64,000 bases of DNA from Dugong dugon (GCA_030035585.1 CM057466.1:58783233-58847232), one strand, 5' to 3'; positions 1 through 13,000 are shown, numbered from the stretch's first letter. Made by a program: numbers and translations. Notes: generated by a model from the letters alone, not told the origin.

Positions 1-2123
1 AGATTTCTCGTGGAGTCTTTAGGGTTTTCTATGCATAGTATCATATCATCTGCAAACAGAGAGAGTTTAACTTCTTCATTACCAATTTGGATGCCCTTTA
101 TTTCTTTTTCTTGCCTTATTGCTCTAGCTAGAACTTCCAGCACAGTGTTAAATAGGAGTGGTGATAAAGGGCATCCTTGTCTTGTTCCTGTTTTCAGGGG
201 GAATGTTTTCAGCGTCTCTCCATTAAGAATGATGTTGGCCATTGGTTTTGTGTAGATGCCCTTTATTATGTTGAGAAATTTCCCTTCTATACCTATTTTA
301 TTGAGAGTTTTTATCAGGAATGGGTGTTGGGCTTTGTCAAATGCCTTTTCTGCATCAGTTGAGATGATCATGTGATTATTTTATTTCCTTTTATTTATGT
401 GGTGGATTACGTTGATTGATTTTCTAATGATGAACCATCCTTGCATACCTGGTATGAATCCTACTTGGTCGTGGTATCTTATTTTTTGATATGATGCAGA
501 ATTCTATTGGCTAGAATTTTGTTCAGAATTTTTGCATCTATATTCCTGAGAGATATTGGTCTGTAATTTTCTTTTTTTGTGATGTCTTTGCCTGGTTTTG
601 GTATCAGCATTATGCTGGCTTCATAGAATGAATTTGGAAGTGTTGCTTCCTCTTCTATGCTCTGAAATAGCTTGAGGAGTACTGGTACAAGCTCTTCTGC
701 AAATGTTTTGTAGAATTCTCCAGTGAAGTGTCTTGGCCAGGGGAGTCTTTTTATTAGCTTTTCAATCTCTTCTCTTGTTATGGGTCTGTTCAGATTTTCA
801 AAATCACTTTGTTGTAGTTTGGGTAGGCCGTGTGTTTCTAGAAATTTATCCATTTCCTCATTTGTTGGAGTATAGTTTTTCATCATATTCTGTTATAATC
901 CTTTTTATTTCAGTTGGGTCTGTTGTAATGTCCCCGATTTCATTTCTTATTTGGGTTATTAGCGTCCTCTCCTGTTTTTCTTTTGTCAGTCTAGCCAGTG
1001 GTTTGTCGATTTTGTTGATACTTTCAAAGAACCAACTTTTGATATGTTGATTCTTTCTGTTGTTTTTCTGTTCTCTATTTCATTGATTTCTGCTCTGATC
1101 TTTACTATTTCCTCTCTTCCGGTGGTTGTAGGCCTTTTTTGCTGTTCTCTTTCTATTTGTTTGAGTTCTGTAGTTAATGTTTTGATTTTGTCCTTTTCTT
1201 CTTTTTGGATATGTGCATCTATTGCTATAAATTGTCCTCTGAGGACTGCCTTTGCTGTGTCCCCAAGGTTTTGGTATGATGTGTTTTCATTCTCATTTGA
1301 TACTAGGAATTTTTTGATTCCATCTCTGATTTCTTCTATTACCCCATGATGTGTAAGCAGGGTATTATTCAGTTTCCATGTAGTTGATTTTTTTTTCCTT
1401 GCTATTTCTATTGTTAATTTCTACTTTGATGGCATTGTGTTCAGAGAAGATACTTTGAATTATCTTAGTGTTTTGGATCTTGTTGAGGATTGCTCTGTGG
1501 CCTAAGATGTGGTCTATTCTGGAGAACATTCCATGTGCATTGGAAAAGAATGTGTACTTTGCAGTGGTTGGATGGAGTGTTCTATATATGTCTCTGAGGT
1601 CCAGTTGGCTGATTGTGCCCTTTAGGTCTTCTGTATCTTTGCTGAGTTTCTTTAGTTGTTCTGTCCTTTACTGAGAGTGGTGTGTTGAAGTCTCCTACTA
1701 TTATTGTGGAACTGTCAGTTTCTCTTTTCAATGTTGTTAGAGTTTGTTTTATGTATTTTGGAGTCATGTCATTGGGTGTGTGGATGTTTATTATGGTTAT
1801 GTCTTCATGATGGATCATCCCCTTAATCATTATATAGTGTCCTTCTGTGTCTTTTATGGTGGATTTTGTTTTAAAGTCTATTTTATCTGAGATTAGTATT
1901 GCCACTCCTGCTCTTTTTTGGTAGTTGTTTGCTTGATACCATTTTTCCAACCTTTGATTTTTAATAAATTCACATCTTTGTTTCTAAGGTGTGTCTCTTG
2001 TAGACAGCATATTTATGGATCCTGTTTTCTTATCCATTCTGTCACTCTCCGTCTCTTTATGGCTGCGATGAGTCCATTTACATTCAGTGTAATTATTGAT
2101 AGATGTGAGTTTGTTGCTGTCAT
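1..2123 (-). pseudogene. L1 ORF2 relic (endonuclease and reverse transcriptase), frameshifted
   Basis: The start is MTATNSHLSIITLNVNG at about 2123. The endonuclease domain follows in another frame (1950-1582) with GVAILISDKIDFK and IIVGDFNTPLS. The reverse-transcriptase fingers region is at 886-479 ([24 protein letters not shown]). The catalytic palm motif FADDMIL is still readable at about 60-30. The ORF is interrupted by multiple frameshifts and is truncated by the window, so no working enzyme is encoded. ORF2p normally nicks target DNA and copies L1 RNA into it. Confidence 0.92.
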
Positions 2124-2459
2124 CTTGTAGTGCTTCTGTGGTGCTGAAGTTTTCTTTGTTCTTCTTACTGTCTTGTACTGAGTTACTTTTGTTTGTGGAT
2201 TTTTTTTCATTTCTTTTGTTTTTGTAGGTTTTGTTTTTGCTGAGACTTTATGTTTTTCCTCTTTTTTTTATGAATATGTTTGTTAACTTTCTTTGTGGTT
2301 ACCATGAATTTTTCCTTTATCTTTCTAAGTTTGAAGCAGTCTACCATTACTTGGTATTGCCTTACCTTCCTCTCCATTAGAAGGTTCTATACCTATGCCA
2401 TTTATTCCCTCTTTTATTGTTTTGATGTTGTTGTCATTTACTGATTAACTGTTCTGATT

Positions 2460-3585
2460 CCCTGTTGTATTTCTTTTGGTTTTGGATAGTCCTCAAGAGT
2501 TCATTTCCTAGATTGGTATCAGGCTGGTACAATCCTGCGTCCTAGATTCTGCCTGTGAGGTGTAGCTGTTTGTCCTCAGGTGGAAGAACTCCCTTTAATA
2601 ATTCTTGTAAGTTTTGTTTGACTTTTATTATTCCCTTAATTTCTGTTTATCTGGAAATGACCTAATTTCACCATCAAATTTGAATGGGAGTTTTGCAGGA
2701 TATATTATTGTTGGCTGGCAATTTTTTTCTTTTAAGATTTTATATATGTCATCCCATTGCCTTCTTCCCTGCATGGTTTCTGCCGAATAATCTGAGCTTA
2801 GTCTTATTGTTTCTCCTCTGTGACTTCTTGTTTTTCACGAACTGCTCTCAGGATTCTTTGTTTTTCTTTGGTTTTGGCGAGTGTGATTATGATATGCCTG
2901 TGTGATTTTCTTTTGGGGGTCTCTTCTATATGGGGTTCATTGAGCTTCGTGGATGGCCATATTTTCATCTTTCATGATATTGGGGAAGTTTTCTGTCAGC
3001 AGTTCTTCAATGATCCTCTCTGTGTTTTCCGTTTTCTCCCCGTTCTACAACTCTGATCACTTGCAAATTTTTGCTTTTGATTGTATCCCACGTAATTCTC
3101 AGGGTCTCTTCATTTTTCTTTGTTCTTTTTTCTGAGTTTTCCCGAAACAGAGTTGTATCCAAGTGTTTGTCTTCAATTCCACTGATCCTGTCTTCCACTG
3201 TTTCAAACCTGCTTCTCACCCCTTCTATGACACTGTCCATTTCTGAAATCTTGTTGTTTATCTTTTGGATTTCTAATTGTTGTCTTTGTATAATTAATAG
3301 TTGTGAATTTATTTTGACATTTTGTTCCTGCATTATTTTCCTGAATTCTTCCAATTTTTTGTCTGTATTTTCCATGAATTTGTCTATTTTTTCCTCATGT
3401 TTGTCAGCTTTTTGCCTCAGCTCTTGGAGAATTCTCAGTGTTAGTGATTTGAATTCCCTATCAGGTAGTTCTAGTGCATTTTCTTCCACTGGAGAGTCAT
3501 CTGGTGTTTTGTTTTGGACTCTTACTGGAACCATCGTGTCCTGTTTTTGTAAATGTTTTGATATTATCTGCTGTCTTCGGGGCAT
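2460..3585 (-). pseudogene. L1 ORF1 relic (coiled-coil RNA chaperone), frameshifted
   Basis: It starts MPRRQQIISKHLQKQD at 3585 and is open to 3007. This part is rich in Lys/Glu heptads (LRQKADKHEEKIDKFMEN, IQKINNKISEMDS) typical of the ORF1p trimeric coiled coil. The C-terminal RNA-binding part continues in other frames down to about 2460, with the family pattern SAETMQ-RRQWDDIYK and FPDKQKLREF. It is inactivated. The 3' limit is approximate. Confidence 0.85.
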
Positions 3586-5213
3586 TTAGTAGTTATTTTT
3601 CTCATTTATTGATTGTAGATTTGTTTGTTTCTTCCCCCCCTTTTTGTTTAAATTTGACTATGTCTGAGCAGGCAGACTGTATGTTCTTTGTTGTTTGCTT
3701 GTCTGTGGGCACAATACTTTTCGCCTCCTTCTCCAATTGGCAGGCTCAGTCACTCAGATATGGTATGGCAGGGCAGGTCTAGCTGAAGAGGAGTTACTTG
3801 GACGGGTTGTTTGTGGCACTTACTACAGCCACCAGAGCGGCCCGGTAATAAGTGCAGGGCAGGTTCCAGTAGGCCGTGCCTGTGCTGCTTGGTGGTGTGA
3901 TGTCAAGTGCACGGTGCAGGTAGGCAGGATGCAGCGGGGAGATTGTTATGTGTGGAGCTAAGATGAGTATGGGAGAAAGGAGAGAGGAACAGGAGCCAAA
4001 AACATACAAACAAACAAAAAAGAATGCTAGGGGAGCTTGCCATTGGAGTGGAGAGATGAGAGACTATGAAATGGGGAAAAACAGAACAGGGAAGAGAAAG
4101 AAAGGAAAAGAAAAGAATGAATAAATAAAAATCGGAAAGGTTAAAGAACTGCAAAGCCCACCGGTGCAGCTATGAGGTCTGGGGAAGTCACTGTCAGGTG
4201 TTGCAGTACAGCCTGGCTAGAAGGCGTAGAAGTATGCAACGCCAGGTATCCATGGAACAGAAAGAGAAGGAAGAGATAGAGAGAAGAGAAACTGAGCAAT
4301 GAAGAAAGACAAGAAGGGAAAAAGAGGGAAAAGAAAACAAAACAAATTTAAAAAAAAAGAACAAGAAAGGCTCCCCCAAAAACAGGAAAAAAACAAACAA
4401 AAAAAGAAATGCTCTCAGGGATCCCTATGCACGTCTGTGCAAGCCAAGGGGGAGGTCTCTTTGCCACACAGCACCGCCTGGCCAGAAAAGGCTCCCAACT
4501 CAAGAAAAGGAAAAGAAAACAAACAAACAATTCACAACAAATAAATTAACAAAAGCCCCGGGATCCCACCAGTGTGGCAGCGCAGACCGGGAAGCAGCTC
4601 CACACTCGAACCTAGCTCAACAGCCCCTCAGGAAGAAGCAAAGATGGCGCACAGAGCCAGGTATTTGAGTGAAAGAAGGGGGAGGTTGTGAGAGGTAAGG
4701 AAGAAATAAAAAGAAGCGGAAAAAAGTAACACCAGCAGCCAACAAATGCCACTCAGAGAGCCAGCCCGTTCGGGTGTGTGGAATCCAAGCAGCCAGTGAT
4801 TCCCAGTCAAAAGATTGTGGCTGCGGGAAGCAGAGGAAGCTGAGTCGGGGGGAAGAAAAGTGGGGGGTGGGAAAGGGTATATCGCAAATTACCATTTTTT
4901 TTGTCTCCCGCTGGACACTCCGTGAGGCTGCTTTGTCATACCCCCTGTTTGCTGGTCTCTAATAGGGGTCCACGATGGCGGATCCGTGCTGCGTTAGCTG
5001 GTGGGGGACCTCTGCATGAATCTCTCCTTGCTCTCTGTTCTCTGTCAGTTTTCTCACTCCATTTGGTGCTTGGCTGAGTTCTTTATCTCTTCATTTGATG
5101 TTTTAGGGTTTCAGGATTATTGTATTCTCTGTTCGGCTTAGTTTTTTGGATCTTTGCTGTGGAGGGACGGCGTGGTGCTTTTGCCTAGAGTGCCATTTTG
5201 CCGGAACTCCAGT
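3586..5213 (-). promoter_or_regulatory. L1 5' UTR / ancestral internal promoter
   Basis: About 1.6 kb, purine-rich on the + strand. It holds a YY1-like motif at the extreme 5' end (5192-5200 complement) and another AAGATGGCG on the + strand near 4644. A run of G-tracts lies at 4846-4876 on the + strand. In L1 families this region drives RNA polymerase II transcription of the element, so residual activity would run antisense to LAMA3. Activity is not shown by sequence. Confidence 0.65.
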
Positions 5214-5276
5214 TTCATGTTTTTTAAAGTTAAAGAGTTCAGCTTCTGACATTAAAGGCAAAAATGCAGATACATG

Positions 5277-5296
5277 CACACACACACACACACACA
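5277..5296. repeat. (CA)n microsatellite
   Basis: About ten uninterrupted CA units directly upstream of the L1 5' end. Confidence 0.95.
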
Positions 5297-5469
5297 TTTT
5301 TCCAGGGAGAGAGGGTCCATGGCTTTCATCAGATTTTCAGAGGGGTGTGGGATCACTTCCTCCCTCCCAAAGGTTAAAAATTATTACTTGATCAGCTTTA
5401 ACTTGTTTGTCATTTTCTAGTATGTTTTCTGATGTGAGCAACTACATAGTTTATGGCACTTTAATGTAT

Positions 5470-5585
5470 TAATTAAATCAATAAATATTAAGTGCCTACC
5501 CTATGCCAGGCACTGTTCTAGGTTTATAGAACAAGATCAACAAAGTCCCTGCCCTCAGGGCACTTATAATCCAATAAAGATGATA
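5470..5585 (-). repeat. L2-like LINE 3' end relic, antisense
   Basis: It contains the complement of the L2 terminal pattern: AATAAATATTAAGTGCCTAC followed by GCCAGGCACTGTTCTAGG and a CCCTGCCCTCAGGGCACTTA segment. Confidence 0.7.
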
Positions 5586-5749
5586 AAAAAATACCAAACC
5601 CCATTGCCATTGAGTCTTCTGACATATAGTGACCCAGTAGGATAGAGTAGAACTTCCCCATAGGGTTTCCAAGGAGTGGCTGATGGATTTGAACTGCTGA
5701 CCTTTTGGTTAGCAGCTGTAGCTCTTAACCACTCTGCCACCAGGGCTTT
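5586..5749 (-). mobile_element. AfroSINE-type SINE, antisense
   Basis: The minus strand reads a tRNA-derived head (CCCTGGTGGCAGAGTGGTTAA) with GCTGCTAACCAAAAGGTCAG, a body, and a tail ending in an A-rich run. It is inserted in the L2-like relic. Confidence 0.9.
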
Positions 5750-6440
5750 GATAAAGATTACAGACCATTAAAAAACCAAATAAGTGATATCTGCTAAGAA
5801 GAAAACGAGGGTAAATGGAAAGAAAGAGATGAGAGAGGCTAGCATTACTTTAGATGAAGCTGTTAGGGAAGATCTCTCTGAAAAGAGATTTGACTTAAGT
5901 CTGGGAGAGGCATGTACCAGGGAGAGGGAGCAGCAAGTGCAAAGACCCTGAGGCAGGAACATCCTTGGAGCGATTTAGAAACAGCAAGATTTTTGTGGGT
6001 GGAGTGAGTGAGGGAGGGGTAAGTGGGAGGTTGTTTGTTTTAAATATGTTTGTTTATATCCCGATGGGAATGATCCAGTACAAAATCATTGCTGTACAGT
6101 ACAAGGGAAAAATTGAGAGGCAGGAATCTGCGTGGGTGCATATAATTGCAGATGAAAAGTCCTTGAGTAGGCAGGAGGGATGGAATTCAATTATGTGTGT
6201 GAGTGTATGTGAGTGTGTGTGGCATTGGAAACACAGACAGCTTCTCCATTGCAAGGGGAGGGAAGCCGGAGTCTATGGGCACAGATGCAGGGGGGTTTGT
6301 GAAGTAGGATGATAAGCAAGTTAAGTCAAGTCAGCAGGTGAAGGGAAGTGAGAGTGGAGGAGATTTGAGGAGAGACAAGAATTTGTGAATAACAGCAGAG
6401 AGAATTAGTGAGTATAGTGAAACATCATATCTAAGTGGAA
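5750..6440 (-). repeat. Old interspersed repeat, same class as 25690-26650
   Basis: It carries phrases such as GGGAAGATCTCTCTGAAAAGAGA and GCAGCAAGTGCAAAGACCCTGAGGC that recur in an old mammalian middle-repetitive element. The family name is uncertain (L2-associated). Short GT-rich runs occur near 6200-6220. Orientation is inferred. Confidence 0.5.
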
Positions 6441-6654
6441 AGAATACAGTTCTCAGTTTTTTGTGGGTGGAGCCAGCCTAAAAGCATCTTCCTTAACTGA
6501 TCGTACGATTCATAGGCAGGCAGCACCTCACAAGAAAACACACGTTTCTTTGGCTATGTCCAAATCTCTGTGGTGTCTGCAGATTCTGATACAAACCGTC
6601 ACTATTACTAGACTGCTATTCCTCTTCCCTTCTTCCTTCTTCACTCCCATCCCC
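6441..6654. other. No recognised feature
   Basis: Ordinary intronic sequence, with a pyrimidine-rich stretch near 6620-6660. Confidence 0.5.
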
Positions 6655-7010
6655 GTGGGTCATCTTTCCCTGGGTTCCTATCTTGGCCCCACCATTTATA
6701 CATTTTATGACCTTAGATCACTCAACCTCTTTGCGCTTCCATCTCCCTGTCTGTAAAATTGTCTAATGATTGTACCTACCTAATAGATTTTTCGGAGCCC
6801 TGATGGTGCAGTAGTTAAGAGCTACGGCGAGCTATGGCTGCTAACCAAAAGGTCAGCAGTTCAAGTCCACCAGCCGCTCCTTGGAAACTCTATGAGGCCG
6901 TTCTTATCTGTCCTGTAGGGTTGCTATGAATCAGAATCGACTCGGTGGTGACAGATGTGTTGTGTGTAATAGATTTATCATGAAAATGATGAGTTTGCAC
7001 ATGTGAAGTG
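6655..7010 (+). repeat. MIR SINE, split by an AfroSINE
   Basis: The MIR-type core and tail are seen (GACCTTAGATCACTCAACCTCTTTGCGCTTC, CTGTAAAATTGTCTAATGATTGTACCTACC). It is interrupted at 6791-6966 and resumes at 6977 with ATCATGAAAATGATGAG. Confidence 0.75.
6791..6966 (+). mobile_element. AfroSINE-type SINE with perfect target-site duplication
   Basis: Head GGAGCCCTGATGGTGCAGTAG, then GCTGCTAACCAAAAGGTCAG, body, and tail ATCAGAATCGACTCGGTGG. It is flanked by direct repeats TAATAGATTT at 6781-6790 and 6967-6976. It is inserted into a MIR. Confidence 0.95.
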
Positions 7011-7216
7011 CAGGATATGGTGTCTGCACAGGGAGTTGCCTTTTGTTATCACTGCCGTCAGTGCAGCTACTTCTGTGACTGCTATCGCATGACCCATCCA
7101 CAGTGGTGGTCAAGCATTGAGTACTTGGTGTGTTTCGGTCCTTGTTGTCTCTGTGGTTCCAGACTGCAGGGGGCAGAAGAATCACCTGGGCTGCTTTTTT
7201 AAAATTTGGATTACTG

Positions 7217-8598
7217 GGGCCGAGGCCAGGATGTCAGAGTAGTCAGATGTTTCCTGTGGTCCTTCTTACAAGAAAGACCGGAAAAAACAAGGGAATCAAT
7301 TATATATGACAGTCTAGGAGCTCTGAAGATCAAAGACAAAGTTGAGGAATCTGACTGAGTGGCAGGGGGAGGGAGAGATGGTTCAGAAGCAGTGAGGAGT
7401 TGCCAGACCTGTCCCAGTGGGAACCGGCACCCTGCAGGCTGGATCAGCTGGCGTGTGCGGTGAGTGGTGCTTGGGATGCATTTTCCACATCGGGAGAGAC
7501 CAAGCAGCAGAGAGTTGACTCAAACCTCCAGAACCAGCAAGAAATGGTGCTCAGTCAGTGAAAGATAAGTACAAGCATCTAACCTACCATGCGGATCAAA
7601 AAAAAAAAAAAAAGAAAAGACCCTTCGTTTTGGGAAATACCTCTCTCTCATTTACCTGCTCCTTCCCTGCTCCGGGTCCCCATCTGGCTTCAGAGACTGC
7701 TGTGCTCCCTGGGCTGGAAGTAGGACCTGTCGCATGCCCTGAGCCATTCTCCCAACTTTGGAGAGGGAGCAAATTAACAAACAGGAAAAAATAATCTGCC
7801 AGCTCCCTTAAGCCAGGAACTGACGGCAGGCAGAGCTCCTTTGCTGAGACACAGGCTTAAGGGGTCCATGGACTTCGGATGACTTTCACCCCTGTGTAGA
7901 CCTGTGTGGACCCATTTCAACAGCATAGGCCCTCATTAGCACAGTATACCAGGATATATACCTGAAGTCTATTTTCATCTGTATCTGCTGTAAGGGGGAG
8001 TGGCAGATAAACATGACATTGGACACTGCCCTACCCGTTAAGCAGGGTCCTCATCTACCCACATCAGGGGCCTGAGGACTGGTGGCTCCATCCATTCCAC
8101 CAAGCCAGCAGCGACAGGGGTCCAAGAGTAAGTGGTGCCTCCCAGTCTTTATAGCCAACAACATTGGGTGCCCATAGTCTGGCTGCAAAACTCACCTACC
8201 TACGCACTCTAGGGAACAGGGACACACCTTCCACACAGACATTTAGGGGCAGCAGTCAGCCCCCTGCTTTGCTCAGCACGTGACCTCCTACTGCAGCCAG
8301 ATTCCTGTGCCTACTCCAATCACCTCTGCCTGTCTAGGAATGTAGGTGAGAGCCTGCACCAAACACTTGGTGACTGATGACGTGGACACCTGAGCTGAAT
8401 CCACACAATAAAAGTAAATGGACTCTTGGGCTCACATACCTAGTAACAGATCTAACCACTTGGTGACAGGATATTAGAACTTCAAAAGCCCAAGTAATCA
8501 AAACTAGCTCACACGAGCAGCATGTTTGGGTATATCAAAACAAAACAAGAAGCTAGGACACAGTAAGCAAACATAAAATAAATACAATAACTTACTGA
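7217..8598 (+). promoter_or_regulatory. L1 5' UTR
   Basis: It runs from the 5' terminus GGGCCGAGGCCAGGATGTCAG to the ORF1 start. The YY1-type motif at the terminus is eroded compared with the antisense L1 at 1-5213. An A15 run lies near 7600. Confidence 0.65.
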
Positions 8599-9590
8599 TG
8601 GCTCGGAGACAACAGTCAATATCAAATCAAATAAAGAGATAGACCATGATGGCTTCAGCAAACGGTCAAAACAAAGAATCAAAAAACCTTCTGGAGGAAG
8701 AGAACTTACTGGAATTACTGGAGGTAGAATTCAAAAGACTAATATACAGAACTCTTCAAGAAATCAGGAAGAGATCATGCAAAACACAGAACAAGCGAAG
8801 GAACACACAGACAAAGCAATAGAGGAGCTTAAGAAGGTTATTCAAGAGCATAATGACAAATTTAACAGGCTGCAAAAATCCATGGAGAGACAGCAAACAG
8901 AAATCCAAAAGTTTAACAATAAAATTTCAGAGTTAGACAACTCAATAGAAAGTCATAGGAGCAGAATTGAGGCAATGGAAGTCAGAATTAGTGAGATTGA
9001 AGATAAAGCACTTGACACCAACTTATTTGAGTAAAAATCAGATAAAGAAATTTAAAAAAATGAAGAAATCCTAAGAATTATGTGGGACTCTATCAAGAGG
9101 AATAACCTACAAATGACTGGAGCACCAGAACAGGCAGGAATAACAGAAAAGACAGAGAATTGTTGAAGATTTGTTGGCAAAAACTTCCCTGATATCGTGA
9201 AAGATGACAAGATATCTATCCAAGATGCTCATCGAACCCCACATAAGGTGGATCCCAGAAGCAAGTCACCAAGACATATTATAGTCAAACTTGCTAAAAC
9301 CAAAGATAAAGAGAGAATTTTAAGAGTGATTAGGGATAAACAAAGTTGTCTACAAAGGAGAGTCAATAAGAATAAGCTTGGACTACTCAGCAGAAACCAT
9401 GCAGGCAAGAAGGCAATGGGATGACATATATAAAGACTTAAAGGAAAAAAGACTGCCAGCCAAGAATTATATATCCAGCGAAACTGTCTCTCAAATATGA
9501 TGGTGAACTTAGGGCATTTCCAGATAAACAAGTTTAGGGAATTTGTAAGAACCAAACCAAAATTACAAGAAATACTACAGGGAGTCCTCT
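8599..9590 (+). pseudogene. L1 ORF1 relic, interrupted
   Basis: It begins MARRQQSISNQIKR at 8599 and then meets a stop. The coiled-coil part is at 8777-9034 (AIEELKKVIQEHNDKFNRL, IQKFNNKISELDNSIES). The RNA-binding part follows a frameshift at 9197-9424 (SPRHIIVKLAKTKDKERIL), and the FPDKQ-type segment lies near 9520. The same domain order as other L1 ORF1p; not functional. Confidence 0.87.
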
Positions 9591-10017
9591 GGTTAGAAAA
9601 TCAGTAACATCAGATAACAACCCAAGACTAGAACGCAGGACAGAACAACCATATATAAACCCAGATAGAGAAGTCACAAATAAACCAAAGCTAAAACACT
9701 GGAAATAGGGAAACAGAGATGTCAATGGGTAAAAGATGACAACATTAAAACAAAAAAGAGAGACAGAAAAATGTAGTCATAGATCTTTCATATGGAGAGG
9801 AAGTCAATGAGTTATAAACAAATAAAAGATAGGTTTCAACTTAAAAAAATAGGGATAAATATTAAGGTAACCACAAAGGAAACTGACAATCCTACAAGTC
9901 AAAATAAAAAAACAACAAGGAAAAAGATGAAAAAATACATAAAGAAAAATGACTCAGCACAGAAAAATAAGTGGAACAAAGAAACTGTGAACAACACACA
10001 CAAAAAAAGACATCAAA

Positions 10018-13000
10018 ATGACAGCACTAAACTCATACCTATCAGTAATTACGCTGAATGTAAATGGACTAAATGCACCAGTAAAGAGATAGAGAGTGGC
10101 AGAATGGATTAAAAAACATGATCCGTCTGTATGCTGCCTACAAGAGACACTCCTGAGACTTAAAGACACAAACAAACTAAAACTCAAAGGATGGAAAAAA
10201 AAAATCAAGCAAACAACACTCAGAAAAGGGCAGGAGTGGCAATATTAATCTCTGACCAAATAGACTTTAAAGCAAAATCCACCACAAAGAATAAGGAAGG
10301 ACACTATGTAATGATTAAAGGGTCAATACACCAGGAGGACATAACCATAATAAATATTTACGCACCCACTGACAAGGCTCCAAAATACATAAAACAAGCT
10401 ATAACAGCACTGAAAAGAGAAATAGCTCCACAATGATAGTAGGAGACTTTAACACACCACTTTCAGTGAAGGGCAGAACATTCAAGAAGAAGCTCAGTAA
10501 AGATAAGGAAGGTGTAAATGCCCCAGTCAACAAAATTGATCTCATAGACGTGTACCGAACACTCCAATCAACAGCAGCCAAATATACTTTCTTTTCCAAT
10601 GCACATGGAACATTCTCCAGAATAGACCACGTATTAGGCCACAAAGCAAGCATTAACAGAATCCAAAACTTCAAAATATTGAAAAGCATCTTTTCTGACC
10701 ATAAAGCCATAAAAGTAGAAATCAGTAACAGGAAAAGCAAGGAAAAAAAATCAAACACATGGAAATTGAACAACACCTTGCTCAAAAACTACTGGGTTGT
10801 AGAAGAAATTAAGGATGGAATAAAGAAATTCATAGAATCAAACGAGAGTGAAAATACATCCTACCAGAACCCTTAGGACACAGCAAAAGCAGTGCTCAGT
10901 GGTCAGTTTATAGCAATAAATGCACAAATCCAAAAAGAAGAAAGGGCCAAAATCAAAACATTAAATCTACGACTCGAACAAATAGAAAGAGAGCAGCAAA
11001 AGAAGCCCTTGGGTGTCAGAAGAAAGGAAATAAAAAGAATTAGAGCAGAATTAAATGAAAGGGAGAATAGAAAAACAGTTGAAAGAGTTAACAAGACCAA
11101 AAGCTGGTTCTTTGAAAAGATCAGCAAAATCGATAAACCATTGGCCAAAGTGACAAAAGAAAAACAGGAAAGGAAGCAAATAACTGGAATAAGAAATGAG
11201 CTGGACGATATCAAAACAGACCCAAATGAAATTCAAAGAATCAAAACAGAATACTATGAAAAATTGTACTCCAACAAATTTGAAAACTTAGAGGAAATGG
11301 ACAAATTTCTAGAAACACACCGCCTACCGAAACTAACACAAACAGAAGTAGAACAACTAAATAAACCTATAACAAAAGAAGAGGTTGAAAAGATAATTAA
11401 AAAACTCCCAACAAAAAAAAGCCCTGGCCCTGATGGCTTCACTGGAGAATTCTAACATATTTTCAGAGAAGAGTTAACACCACTACTACTAAAGGTATTT
11501 CAGAGCATAGAAAAGGATGGAATACTCCCAAACTCATTCTATGAAGCCAGCATAACCTTGATACCAAAACCAGGTAAAGACACCACAAAAAAAAAAAAAA
11601 AAAAAGAAAAGAAAATTACAGACCAATATCCTTTATGAACATAGATGCAGAAATCCTCAACAAAATTGTAGCCAATAGAATTAACATATCAAAAAAATAA
11701 TTCACCATGACCAGGTGGGATTCATACCCAGTATACAGGGATGGTTCAACGTTAGAAAGAAAATTAATGTAATCCATCACATAAACAGAACAAAAGACAG
11801 GAACCATATGATCTTACCAATTGATGCAGAAAAGGCATTTGACAAAGTCCAAAACCCATTCATGATAAAAACTCTAAACAAAATAGGAATAGAAGGGAAT
11901 TTCCTCAGCACAATAAAGGACAGTTATACAAAGCCAACCACCAACATCATCCTTAATGGAGAGAGTCTGAAAGCATTCTCTTTGAGAACAGAAACCAGAC
12001 AAGGATGTCCTTTATCACCAGTCTTACAACATTGTGCTAGAAGTCCAGAGCAATTAGGCTAGAAAAAGAAATAAAGGGCATCCAAATTGGTAAGGAAGAA
12101 GTAAAAGTATCCCTTTTTGCAGGTTATATGATCTTATACACAAAAAACTCCAAAGAATCCACAAGAAAGCTACTAGAACTAATAGAAGATTTCAGCAAAG
12201 CTTCAGGATACAAGATAAACATACAAAAATCAGTTGAATTCCTCTACACCAACAAAGAGAACTTCGAAGAGGAAATCACCAAATCAATACCATTTACAAT
12301 AGCCCCCAAGAAGATAAATCTAACCGGAGACTTAAAAGACCTATACAAAGAAAACTATAAGACACTACAGCAAGAAACCAAAAGAGACCTACATAAGTGG
12401 AAAAACATATTGCTCATGGATAGGAAGACTCAACATTGTGAAAATGTCAATTCCACTCAAAGCAATCTGCAGATACAATGCAATCCCGATCCAAATTCCA
12501 ACAGCATTTTTTAAGGAGATGGAGAAACAAATCACCAACTTCATATGCAAAGGGAAGAGCCCCAGGTAAGGAAAGCATTACTGAAGAAAAAGAAGAAAGT
12601 GGGAGGCCTCACACTACCTGATTTTAGAACCTATTATACCGCCATGGTAATCAAAACAGTCCAGTACTGGTATAACAACAGATACGTAGACGAATGGTAC
12701 AGAATTGTGTATCTAGATGTAAATTCATCCACCTATGAGCAGGTGATATTTGACAAAGGCCCAAAGTCCATTAAATGGGGAAAAGACAGTGTATTTAACA
12801 AATGGTGCTGGCATAACTGGATATCCATCTGCAAAAAAAATGAAACAAGACCCATACCTCACACCATGCACAAAAACTGACTCAAAATGGATCAAAGACC
12901 TAAATATAAAATCTGAAACTATAGAGATCATGGAAGAAAAAAGAGAGACAATGCTAGGGGCCCTAATACAGGGCATAAATAGAATGCAAACCATAACTAA

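Larger units (their letters stand above)
1..5213 (-). mobile_element. L1 LINE, antisense, 5' end present, 3' part outside window
   Basis: In order on the minus strand this shows a 5' UTR (about 5213-3586), an ORF1 relic, a short spacer, and an ORF2 relic running off the window edge inside the reverse-transcriptase palm. The 5' terminus carries a CAAAATGGC-type YY1 motif (complement at 5192-5200), the usual place for it in L1 promoters. ORF1 and ORF2 are broken by several frameshifts and stops, so the copy is dead. It is divergently oriented to the L1 at 7217-14811. Confidence 0.93.

Noticed and set aside
3071..3589. 172-codon plus-strand ORF rich in Ser/Leu/Phe
   Set aside because: It is the opposite-strand shadow of the L1 ORF1 coiled coil.
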